Below, one piece after another: positions 34,810 to 44,300 of a stretch of 63,561 nucleotides of DNA. The translations under genes and the position numbers were made by a program. This DNA comes from Primorskyibacter sedentarius. Lineage in GTDB: Bacteria; Pseudomonadota; Alphaproteobacteria; Rhodobacterales; Rhodobacteraceae. Where the stretch lies: positions 1 to 63,561 of the forward strand of contig NZ_SLZU01000021.1 in the NCBI RefSeq assembly GCF_004342065.1. The letters are read 5' to 3'. Positions within the stretch are counted from its first letter, which is position 1, and each line of letters starts with the position of its first letter. Under the pieces are notes generated by a model. It was not told the origin of the DNA and did no database searches. It saw only the letters and a list, made by a program, of their open reading frames with translations.

Positions 34810-36104
34810 CAGAAGACTTTTCCTGGTCCCGTGACACCGCCGCGAAAAGGCTGGCAGACACCCGCCAACGCGTCGCAGAGGACACCGCTGAGACGCGCCA
34901 CGTTTTCACACAGCTTTTCTGCGATGACCTCCTGCCCGAAGCCTTGCCTGACACGCCGCTAAGCGGTGCGTTGGTGTCAATAAAGGACCTGCTGGATGTC
35001 GAAGGCTATACCACGCGCGCGGGCACTGTCTTCATGGCAAACAATCCCGCCGCCGAGCGAGATGCCGAGGTGGTCTCCCGGCTACGCGCTCAAGGCTGTG
35101 TCTTCGTAGGGCACACGAACATGACCGAACTGGCCTACTCCGGGCTTGGCCTGAACCCGCATTATGGCACGCCGGAAAACGCGCGCTTTCCGGGCTGTAT
35201 TCCGGGTGGGTCGACCTCGGGCGGGGCTGTCAGCGTGGCGCTGGGGTTCGCCGACTTTACCATCGGCACTGATACCGGCGGCTCGCTGCGCATTCCCGCC
35301 GCGTTCAACGGGATCACCGGGTTCAAGCCCAGCCAGTCCACCGCGTCGCATCGCGGATGTTACCCCCTGTCGCGCAGCCTTGACAGCATCGGCCCGATGG
35401 CGCGCGATGTGGCAACGTGCAGAACGGTCTGGCAGGCCATCTCAGAGCCGGGCGTCGTTGCATCGAGACAGGTCAGGCCAGAGTTCGTGATCCCGGAAAA
35501 TTTCGGGACGGATGACATGGATCCGGTCGTGGCCTCAGCCTTCGATACCGCCATCGCCAAGCTGCAGGAACAGGGGTACTCCATCTCGACAGAGCGCCTA
35601 TCAGCCTTGGACCGGATGAAAGATCTCGCCGTGTGGCAGTTTTCGGCTGTCGAAAGCCGGGCGGTTTACAATGAAGCCTTCACTTTGCGCAAAGATGAGT
35701 TTGATCCGCGTGTGGCGTCCCGCATGGCGCGCGCCGATGAGGCCACCGCCATATCCTATCGCCAGCTGCTGGATGCACGCGCCGCATTGATCCCCGCGTT
35801 CGAAGCTGAGTTGGACAATCGCATCCTGTTGATGCCGACCGTGCCGATACTGCCGCCGAAGATGTCAGTGATGGAGGATGATGAGGCGTACAGCCGCTTG
35901 AACCTCTTGGTCCTGCGGAACCCGACCGTCGCGAATGTCATGAACGGGTGCAGCCTGTCGCTGCCTTTTTCTGACGATGGCAACCTGATCGGCGTGATGC
36001 TCACCGCCGCGAACCAGAGCGATCTTTCCTTGCTGGACTTTGCCGCACGCATTGAAACCGCACTGGCCGAATTGGCCTTGCCCCGCAGATCACCCAGCGC
36101 GTAG
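34806..36104 (+). CDS. Amidase, amidase-signature family
   Basis: This 432-residue enzyme has the Ser-cisSer-Lys catalytic triad of the amidase-signature family. The lysine is in LVSIKDLLDVEGYTTRAGT (about residue 60). The serine-rich loop is GGSTSGGAVSVALGFADFTI, and GTDTGGSLRIPAAFNGITGF carries the nucleophile. It starts 4 bp inside the LysR stop (ATGA). Members cut linear amides such as carbamoyl or N-acyl amino acids. In this cluster it may open or deamidate the TRAP-imported compound or a product of the DUF2848/M24 proteins. Confidence 0.92.
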   Translation: MTEDFSWSRDTAAKRLADTRQRVAEDTAETRHVFTQLFCDDLLPEALPDTPLSGALVSIKDLLDVEGYTTRAGTVFMANNPAAERDAEVVSRLRAQGCVFVGHTNMTELAYSGLGLNPHYGTPENARFPGCIPGGSTSGGAVSVALGFADFTIGTDTGGSLRIPAAFNGITGFKPSQSTASHRGCYPLSRSLDSIGPMARDVATCRTVWQAISEPGVVASRQVRPEFVIPENFGTDDMDPVVASAFDTAIAKLQEQGYSISTERLSALDRMKDLAVWQFSAVESRAVYNEAFTLRKDEFDPRVASRMARADEATAISYRQLLDARAALIPAFEAELDNRILLMPTVPILPPKMSVMEDDEAYSRLNLLVLRNPTVANVMNGCSLSLPFSDDGNLIGVMLTAANQSDLSLLDFAARIETALAELALPRRSPSA

Positions 36105-36109
36105 GCCAT

Positions 36110-36343
36110 ACAAGGGCTGTTGCAGTGCCGGTTGCTGCAGGGCTCGGCGTAAGAATCGTCCCGCGCGGGGTGGAAATGGAGCCGATAGAAGGTTTGGTTA
36201 TACGTCCTCTTGAAGAGCTTCCCAAAGCGGTCGCGCTTGTTGCCGCTTGGCGCGCGGATAGTATCAATCCCTTCGTCGATCTGTTCGAGCAATGCCTCAA
36301 GGAACAGCGTCTGCCCATTGGCGATCAAAGTTCCGCACCATGA
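36110..36343 (+). pseudogene. LysR regulator, C-terminal fragment
   Basis: From about 36125 a 72-codon frame reads PVAAGLGVRIVPRGVEMEPI, EGLVIRPLEELPKAVALVAA, WRADSINPFVDLFEQC, the typical closing strand, hinge and last helix of a LysR effector domain. No HTH or main domain precedes it; the amidase ends 5 bp earlier. It is a truncated gene left at a recombination junction. Confidence 0.6.
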
Positions 36344-36744
36344 GCCGCTGGCCCAGCAATCTCACGCGATGCATCCACTGACCGGCAGGGTCACGTGCAG
36401 CATGATCCCGGGAGATTTTGTCTCGACGCGACTTCAGCGGCGACCCAACGACGTTTCCGCGTCATCGACGCATCGACCAACAGGTCAGTGCAGGCTTCCA
36501 AGATATCTCGAGAATGCAGTGCTCAGGCTCCGTGGAAGCGCAAAGTGCGCGAATGGCACGCTTTCAAAAGCCGGTTCGCAATAATATTCGAAGACCGCTT
36601 CCCATTGACGTAAAAGTATACGCCGGGAGCGCAAAATTCTGCACGGTCTCGAACTCGAAGCGACCGTTGGTACTTGCCGCAGCAAGGCCTGTACGGCATT
36701 GTCTGCGTCAGCAGTCCACCCATATCTCACCCCTTTGTACAAGT
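36344..36744. other. Unassigned debris before the integrase remnant
   Basis: About 400 bp without a supportable gene. Overlapping frames on both strands are open for 60-140 codons (for instance minus 36485-36841) but are compositionally random and match nothing I know. Confidence 0.35.
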
Positions 36745-37182
36745 ATGATCGCGGATATGACAGCCCGCACTCTCGGTCGTGCATCTCACACCCGCCGCCT
36801 GCGCGCGTGCAAGCGGTTTGCGGCCTGGCTCGGTCGTTCACCGTAGACGGCGACGCCGGACGATGTGCGGGATTTCCTGCAGCATCTCGTCGAAGCGGGC
36901 ACCAGCATCTGCACCCGCAACCAGGCCTCGAAATGGGTAAAGTTCGTCTTCCGCGTGACGCTCAGGCGGCACGATCTGGTGGCGCAAGTTTTCAGCCTCA
37001 ATGAGCCCGTCAAGGTACCGCTGTTGCTGAGCCGCAACGAGTTCAAGCGCATTCTCCTCATGGCACCGAGCCTCAAGGCGCGGGTGATGCTGTCGCTGGT
37101 CTATGGCCGCCGGATGCACGCTGGCGAGGTTGACCGGCGTCGGGTTCCCGCCCTGCAGACAGACTATTCTCGCGGTTTTTAA
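36745..37182 (+). pseudogene. IS91-associated tyrosine recombinase/integrase, degraded
   Basis: From ATG 36745 the frame reads MIADMTARTLGRASHTRRLR and ACKRFAAWLGRSP, then an amber stop (36844-36846), then in the same frame TATPDDVRDFLQHLVEAGTS and LRRHDLVAQVF, EPVKVPLLLSRNEFKRILLM, APSLKARVMLSLVYG. This is the SAM-like core-binding domain and the start of the catalytic domain of integrases that travel with IS91-type elements. The first catalytic arginine region is altered (GRRMHAGEV), and the rest, with the His and Tyr motifs, is missing. It abuts the helicase gene end. Confidence 0.8.
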
Positions 37183-40100
37183 TCCGCCCCAAAGTATTGC
37201 TGCAATGCGGCTGGAACCGGTTTTGCCAAATCCCATTGCACAGTGATCGGCGCTTCGCCTTCCCACCCGGCGAAGCGCACCGGGCCGGCGTAGCGGAAGG
37301 GGGCGGCGCGGCCGTCGCGCAGCTTTGACTTCCGCACGAACAGATGGACCGTCCAACCCGGCTCATCACCAGAGATTATCTTGCCACGGCTGCTGGCGCG
37401 GCGCGTGCTGGTTTGGGTTTGCCAGACGAAGCGGGTCGGACTTGCGAATTCGTCGGCGTAGTGGTCGCCGACCGACATACTGCTTTTGTCCGTGGTCACA
37501 AGTAATATCATAGCCTTGGCGTCCTTGATCACGACGATGCCGGAATTCCAGGACCCGGTACTGAAGACCGCGCCAATAAGGGGAGGGATCTGTTCACGCG
37601 TGTATTCATCCCACATCTGTGGCCCGAAAGATGGCGGCGTCGACCGACTTCCCGGTGCTTCTGCGGCTTCTGCAAGTGATCTTGGATCCGGCTGATCATA
37701 GGTCACACTGCGGGTCTGGAAGTGGCGTAGCAGGCGCCAGTCGACCAATTCTGACGCGAGGATTGACAGCTGCGCATCATGATCGTCGGCAAAGGTCGTT
37801 TCGAAGGTGCCTGGGCCAAGCCGGAACCATTCGGTTTCGCCAAGCAATTTCAGGGGTAATTTGGTTAACAAGGCACGGACAGCTGTTGCATCATCCGGAT
37901 CCACGCTGAGATCCGCTTTGATCGCCGGGTTGCGGCGGCCAAGCCGTGCAACGCGTTCTGCGATATCCTCCACAGCGATGCGCCCAGGAAAGGCGCCGGC
38001 CTCAATCATGCCGCGCAAGGCCAGCATTTTGTAGCTGCGGGTCATGTGCGTGGTCTCGATCACGTCCAGAAGGCCTTTGTGCGCCACCCAAGCGCCAAAG
38101 GCTTCACCTGTGAGGTCGCCCATGTCATTGACGAAACCGAGCCATCCTTCGTGGCCGGTGCGGCCTGGGTTGAAGCCAGCATGTTGAACCTCGGACGCCG
38201 TTGGGCGGACCCCGTGCCGATCTCGGAAATCGCGGTAGAAGGCTGTCAGTTCCTCACCGTCGCGAGGCTGTCGGATCAGCGACTTCAGGATGTCGAGCGC
38301 TTCGAGGTCATAGGTGACTTCGCAACCCGCTGGGAAGCTGATTTCTTGGCACACGAATTTTTCAAGCGCGATCCGCAGTGCGCCTTCGCCCTCCCCAATA
38401 CGGAGCAGGGTCCGCGCTTTTGTCAGAAAGATACGATGGTTTCCGATATAGTCTATCACCGCCAAATGCGTTTTTTCGGCTGATCGGCGCAGGCCCCGAC
38501 CGAGTTGCTGGAGCCAGATTACCGGGCTTTCGGTTGGCCGCAGCATTAGAACAGTGTCGATGGAGGGAACGTCGACGCCCTCGTTGAACATGTCCACGGC
38601 GTACACGATATCAAGATCGCCGCCTTCGAGGGCCGTCAATGCGCTGGCGCGCGGTGCGGAGGTTTCGCCGGAGTGGACTGCCACGGCGCGTAGCCCGCGG
38701 GTGCGCGAAAACTCGGCCATGAAGTCCGCATGGCGCCGTGAGACGCAGAAACCGATGGCTTTTCTGCCGCCTCGGCGGGCAAGCTGGTCGAGAGCGTTTT
38801 CAGCGCGCGCGTGCGTGGCGACTGCTTCGGTCAGGGCTGTTTCATCAAACTTGCCACTGCGCCACGGGATCTGTGCGTATTCCACCGGGTCGGGCACGCC
38901 GAAATACTTGAATGGGGAGAGCAATTCGCGGTCGATGCCGGACCAGAGGTCACATTCGTAGACGAGGTTTTCCTCGCACAGGCCCAACAAGTCGCCGCCA
39001 TCGTTGCGGTCGGGCGTTGCCGTCAGGCCCAGCAGGAACTGCGGCGTGAAATGGTCGATGATCCGGCGATAAGTCTCGGCTGCGGCGTGGTGGAATTCGT
39101 CGACCACGATAAAATCGAAGGCGTCCGGATTAAAACGGTTCAAGTGTTGGCGGCGGGAGAGTGTCTGGATCGAAGCAAAGAGCACATCCGCGTCGAAATC
39201 CTTTCCGGCGCCGCTGAACCTCCCAAGCCGCGCTTTCGGGCGGATGGCCCGAAAGGCTTCCATGGCTTGCGTTAGGATTTCTTCGCGATGGGCTACGAAT
39301 AGGATCCGCTTGGCTGGCTGGCTGTCGAAGGCGGCAAGGAAAGTCTTGCCAAGCCCGGTGGCCAGAACAACCAGCCCGGCTCGATAACCTTTGGCCCGCG
39401 TGGCAGCGAGAGCATGCAGCGCTTCACTCTGGATGGCGTGGGGCTTGGGGGCGTCTTCTGGCGCTTCGTCTGGCAAGCCTGACTGCGTTGGCGGGGGCAC
39501 AACCCGGCGGGCCTCATAGCCGTCGATCCAGTCGGGGAAGAGCTCTGTAACCTCGGGGCGGGCCAATAGATCTTCAAAGGCGGTGCGCGCCGACATCAGC
39601 GGCAAAGCATCTGACCGGTCGAAATGGCGTAGGTTCCATTCGACGCCTTCGGTCAGGGCAGACCGCGATAGGTTCGATGATCCCACGATCAGCGCGCCCG
39701 CCCCATCGGCAAAGGCGAACATCCACGCCTTCGGATGGAACGGGATGCGCGCCGCATGGAACACGTAAAGCTGTCGGTTGTGATCAAGATCCTGCATCAG
39801 GCGCAAGGCCGTTGGCTCGGTCACGTCGAGGTAGTCGCCGGTGAGGAGCCGCAGCCGCCCACCGCGTTCGAGCAGATCGCGCAGATGCGGCAGAACCAGC
39901 CGTGCCCCGGACGTCATCAGGAAAGAGACGGCGAGATCGACAGACTGTGCTTGGTCGATCAGAGGCCGAAGGTGCGCGTGCAGGGCATCCTCACCGCCAG
40001 AGATCAGCGGGCTGTCATGCGGGGCGCCGGGGATAGGACTGATTGAGGTTGCTGGGGCGTCAATGCGGAGATGGAAATGTGGCTCGGTCTCGATGAGGGC

Positions 40101-40337
40101 CGTGGGTGCCAGCGCACCGTCCGTTTCAAGCATCGCCTGCGCAGGGGCAATGCCTGTCATGATTGCGGTGTGCTCGGCCTCGGATAAATCACGCCATCGC
40201 TTCAAATGCCGCCGAGGTGCAAGGATGAGGCCCGTGCCCTTCCGGATCAGAATGACCTGCGCGCCGCACTCGACCACTTTGTCCATGGGCGGCGCGCAAA
40301 TCAGGCACGGAATTGGTTGAGAGGTATCGTTGGGCAC
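37179..40337 (-). CDS. HIT-PLD-SF2 helicase-DUF3427 multidomain protein
   Basis: This 1052-residue protein joins four units. Residues 1-95 are a HIT-like domain (CLICAPP and HFHLRI; the third histidine of the triad is Arg). Residues 115-240 are a phospholipase D-type nuclease unit with HPK (201-203) and IVGSSNLSRSALTEG. Residues 300-640 are an SF2 helicase with Walker A LATGLGKT (325-332), VVDEFHHAAAETYRRI (411-426) and a late QQLGRGLRR. The rest, to the C-terminus, matches DUF3427 with a possible restriction-like or PUA-like end. The start is GTG 40337, 3 bp downstream of the decayed methyltransferase stop on the same strand. It is divergent from the RecQ-UvrD gene. The architecture fits a nucleic acid-targeting defence effector; this role is inferred. 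Confidence 0.9.
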   Translation of the reverse strand: MPNDTSQPIPCLICAPPMDKVVECGAQVILIRKGTGLILAPRRHLKRWRDLSEAEHTAIMTGIAPAQAMLETDGALAPTALIETEPHFHLRIDAPATSISPIPGAPHDSPLISGGEDALHAHLRPLIDQAQSVDLAVSFLMTSGARLVLPHLRDLLERGGRLRLLTGDYLDVTEPTALRLMQDLDHNRQLYVFHAARIPFHPKAWMFAFADGAGALIVGSSNLSRSALTEGVEWNLRHFDRSDALPLMSARTAFEDLLARPEVTELFPDWIDGYEARRVVPPPTQSGLPDEAPEDAPKPHAIQSEALHALAATRAKGYRAGLVVLATGLGKTFLAAFDSQPAKRILFVAHREEILTQAMEAFRAIRPKARLGRFSGAGKDFDADVLFASIQTLSRRQHLNRFNPDAFDFIVVDEFHHAAAETYRRIIDHFTPQFLLGLTATPDRNDGGDLLGLCEENLVYECDLWSGIDRELLSPFKYFGVPDPVEYAQIPWRSGKFDETALTEAVATHARAENALDQLARRGGRKAIGFCVSRRHADFMAEFSRTRGLRAVAVHSGETSAPRASALTALEGGDLDIVYAVDMFNEGVDVPSIDTVLMLRPTESPVIWLQQLGRGLRRSAEKTHLAVIDYIGNHRIFLTKARTLLRIGEGEGALRIALEKFVCQEISFPAGCEVTYDLEALDILKSLIRQPRDGEELTAFYRDFRDRHGVRPTASEVQHAGFNPGRTGHEGWLGFVNDMGDLTGEAFGAWVAHKGLLDVIETTHMTRSYKMLALRGMIEAGAFPGRIAVEDIAERVARLGRRNPAIKADLSVDPDDATAVRALLTKLPLKLLGETEWFRLGPGTFETTFADDHDAQLSILASELVDWRLLRHFQTRSVTYDQPDPRSLAEAAEAPGSRSTPPSFGPQMWDEYTREQIPPLIGAVFSTGSWNSGIVVIKDAKAMILLVTTDKSSMSVGDHYADEFASPTRFVWQTQTSTRRASSRGKIISGDEPGWTVHLFVRKSKLRDGRAAPFRYAGPVRFAGWEGEAPITVQWDLAKPVPAALQQYFGAD

Positions 40338-40340
40338 TCT

Positions 40341-40941
40341 TTAGGATTTCCTAAGCAAGGCATTGAGCCAAATATCTTCTTTTCTATCCGGGCGACAATC
40401 TGAGGATCGCCAGGTTTCAACCTGCCGGAGAGCCGGGCATTCGTCCAGGAGGCCTGGGAGAGTTTCTTCGGTCATGTCGATGAAATGTCGGCTATCCTTG
40501 GTCCGATCTTAGGTGCCGAATTTGAAGGAGGCATAGAGGACGCTTTCCGGGACCAGATGATTGGCCAGGCGGCGGATCACAGCTGGTAGTCGGGACGCCG
40601 CACATGAAGCAGTGACGCGCAAGCCCAGATGCCGTCGAAGGCGTGCTCCCAAGCAAAGTCCTCGAACCGCATCTGAGGAACCGGGGTACCTGTTTAGTCG
40701 CATGCAGCCTTCGCCATAGCGGGAGAAGCATCGAAAGCATTGACTTGGTAGCCCATTTCCCGAAAGGCGGGTGCGTCTCGGCCAGATCCCGTTCCGGCAT
40801 TGAGAATGCGCGTGGTGTTTGTCGTTTTCCCCGGAAGCGCTGCGAGAAACCGGTCGCGGAGTGCCATCATGTCGACATCTCGCGTATTTTACAGGAATTG
40901 CTCGGTATCGATGTCGTAGAAATCGGTTATCAAATGCCCTG
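40341..40941 (-). pseudogene. Class I SAM-dependent methyltransferase, decayed
   Basis: Read on the minus strand, the sequence gives DFYDIDTEQFL-stop, then MMALRDRFLAALPGK, the SAM-binding motif ILNAGTGSGRDAPAFREMGY and QVNAFDASPAMAKAACD-stop. PQMRFEDFAWEHAFDGIWAC and ASLLHVRRP come next. After a frameshift near 40590 it continues VIRRLANHLVPESVLYASFK, then FGT-stop, and ends with RHFIDMTEETLPGLLDECPA, LRQVETWRSSDCRPDR and DIWLNALLRKS. Three in-frame stops and one frameshift make it a clear pseudogene of a methyltransferase of about 200 residues. Its final stop is 3 bp before the HIT-PLD helicase start, so both once formed one operon. The remaining gap to the RecQ-UvrD gene (about 220 bp) holds nothing else I recognise. 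Confidence 0.85.
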
Positions 40942-41314
40942 AGTATTTGCCGCAGTAGCATTCCAGGAGCGGTTTCGGCTGTCAATCGCATGTACCGTGG
41001 CGCAAGCGGCGGCGATCGGATGACATTGGCGTTGCGCATCGGTGCGTTGGGATCACAGGTTTCTCCGCATTGCTAAGTGGAATTGCGTGTCTTGCTTGAC
41101 CGCAATGAGTGCGGCAGGCAACATATGTTATTGATTTGAAAAGCTTCGTCGGTGCGCCCTGTTAAAATCCGTTCAACAGCCTGATCCGTTTCTGGCGGAA
41201 TGCCTGTCAGTCGACCTGGAAGTCGATCCTAAAACGGCACGTGTATTTGATCTGGCGGCGGTACGGTGTGATGATACGCCCGCCATCCGATGTCAAAAGG
41301 ACGTAGACTCGGCG

Positions 41315-44300
41315 TTGGACCGACTTGAGGCAAACCTCGATGAAACGAGGCGCCTGGTCGGGCATAATATCCTACGGCACGATCTGCCACATCTGGCCGC
41401 GATGAGGCCCCGATTGGCCAAACTCGCTGAGGCGCCGATCGACACGCTCTGGCTCAACCCGCTGGCCTTTCCCCGCAACCCATATCACCACCTTGTTAAA
41501 CACTACCACGATGGGCGGCTTCTTTCGGGGCATGTGAACGATCCAGAGGCGGATGCGCGGCTGGTCTTCGATGTGCTGGGCAACCAATTGGACGCGTTTC
41601 GCGCGATGAACGCACATGCACCTGATGCAGTGGCCGCTTACCACTACCTGACGACGCGAGGCGAGCAGGATCGGGGCTTTGACGCTGTGTTTACCCACGT
41701 TCGGGGCAAGGGCGCGCCTTCTGGCGAACAGGCGCGCCATGTGCTTTGGCGGTTGCTGGACGGTGAAGCCTGCGGAACGGCGCTACGACACATATTGGAA
41801 CAGGTTGGCTCGCCGCAGATGGGATGGTCTCTGGCATATGCACTGGCGTGGATTTCGGTCGCGGGTGGGGATTCCGTCATGCCGCCTTGGGTGCGGATGC
41901 AGTTCCGCGATGCCGCGCGGATGGTCAAAGGGCTACGCGACACGGCCTGCGATGCTCCGGACTGTGCCTGGTGCCGCGAGAAGAGCGATCCCGTCAAAGC
42001 CCTCTCGCGGTGGTTCGGTTTTGACGGCTTCCGCCCGACGCCCCCCGATGCCGACGGCCGACCGCTGCAAGAGCGCATCGTCGATGAGGGCATGCGCGGC
42101 AACAGCCTGCTGGGCATCCTGCCAACTGGGACGGGCAAATCCGTCTGCTATCAGATACCGGCGCTGGCGAAGTTTGACCGTACTGGCGCGCTCACCGTCG
42201 TGATTTCGCCACTGGTCGCGCTTATGGCTGACCAGGTAGCTGGCATGGAACGCACAGGAATATCCTCGGCGGTCACCGTGAACGGTATGCTGTCGTTGCC
42301 GGAACGACAAGACGCGCTGGAAAAAGTCCGAATGGGGGATGCGGCCATGCTGTTGATCTCGCCTGAACAGTTGCGCAGCGTGTCGGTCCGCTCGGTCCTG
42401 AAGCAGCGCGAGATCGGGCTTTGGGTTCTTGACGAGGCGCACTGCGTTTCGAAATGGGGGCACGATTTTCGGCCCGACTACCGCTACATTTCGCGGTTCA
42501 TCCGGGAATCGGCGGGCGATGAAGACCCGGCACCGGTGATATGCCTGACGGCCACCGCCAAACCCGACGTCGTGCGCGACATTCGCGATCATTTCCACCA
42601 GCGGCTTGGGACAGACTTGCTGTTGCTCGATGGCGGAGCGTCTCGGACGAACCTGAGTTTCGAGGTCCGCTCGACCGGCAAACGGACCAAGCTGGCGGAC
42701 ATCATGGAGGTTATCGAGCAGCGCTTGCCGCCCGAGGGCGCGTCCGGCGCTGTCGTCTATTGTGCGACGCGCAAATCAACCGAAGACGTGGCGCAGTTTC
42801 TGAAACAACAGGGGCTGTCGGCGGAACGCTATCACGCGGGCCTGACGCCGGATGAGAAGAAAACCATCCAAGAACGGTTCCGGGTGGGCGAATTGCGGGT
42901 CATCGCGGCGACCAATGCATTTGGCATGGGGATCGACAAGCCAGATATCCGGCTGGTGGTGCATGGCGACATTCCGGGGTCTTTGGAAAATTATTTGCAG
43001 GAGGCCGGCCGTGCCGGGCGGGATCGGGATCATGCCAACTGCGTGCTGTTATACGCCCCCGATGACGTTGAACGACAGTTCCAGCTGTCTGCTCGATCCC
43101 GGCTCGACCGAAAGGAAATCGGCGCGATCCTGAAGGCCGTGCGCCGCATGGACCAGCGCACACGCAGCACTGGGACGGTTGTCGCGACCTCGGGCGAGAT
43201 CGTGCGGCAGGAACAAGACCGAGAGTTTCAGCGCGAGAGCGCGACAGATGACACGCGGGTCAAGACGGCCCTTTCCTGGCTGGAAGAGGCCAAGTTGCTG
43301 ACGCGCGAGGAAAACCGCGTGCAAGTCTTTCCGTCCTCGCTGCGCGTCCGCAGCCTCGACGAAGCAGGAACAAGGATTGAGAAGGCAAACATCACAGGCA
43401 TGCGTCGGACACAATTGATGGACCTTGTCCGCCACCTGATTAACGCCCCGCCTGACGAAGGTATTTCCACGGACGAGCTGACCGGGGTCAGCGGGCTCAC
43501 GGGCGGGCAGCTGACCAAGGCAATGGCCGATCTGGAAAGCCTCGGTATCGCACGCAACGACACGGCGGTGACTGTGTTTGTGCATTCCGGTGTGGCGGAC
43601 GACTCCCGGAAGCGCCTGACGCAGGCGACGGGGCTTGAAACTGATCTCATTGCGTTGATGCGAGAAGAAGCGCCAGACGCAGGGGATCAGATCAGCACGC
43701 CGTTCAACCTGCAATTGGCCTGCCAGAAACTTCGGGATGCAGGCCACAGCCATGTGCGCCCCGACGTCGTCGAGAAGCTACTTCGTGGCATGGCCCGCGA
43801 TGGCCGTGACCTTGATGGCGGCAAGGGAAACGTGCGCCTGCGCAAGGCGTCTCGCGATACGCTGTTCGTGGCATTGCAGCGTACGTGGTCCGTTCTGGAG
43901 CAGTCCGCCGCGCTGCGCAGGCAGGCCGGCGAGGCGCTTGTCGCGCACCTATTAGGGCGGCTCGAAAAGGGCCAGCGCGGGAAGGATCAGCAGGTCGAAA
44001 CCACGCTGGGGGACATGCTTGCCAGCCTGACGGGCGATGCCTTCTTGCGCGAGCAGGTCAAAGAGATGACGCGACTGATGGACCGCGCACTTTTGTGGCT
44101 GCATGAACAAGGGGTCGTGACGTTGGGCAAGGGCCTGACCGTGTTCCGGCCCGCAATGACCGTGCAACTGGCTCGGGGCAAGACGCAGTTTCTGGTCAAA
44201 GATTTCGCGCCGCTACAAGAGCACTACGATGAGCAGACGGTTCAGACCCATGTGATGGCCGCCTATGCTGAAACCGGGCTGTCATCCATGCCTGATGCCA

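Noticed and set aside
40509-41039. A 176-codon minus-strand frame upstream of the HIT-PLD helicase.
   Set aside because: It is mostly the wrong frame of the methyltransferase pseudogene; only its last part (VIRRLANHLVPESVLYASFK) is true coding remnant after the frameshift.
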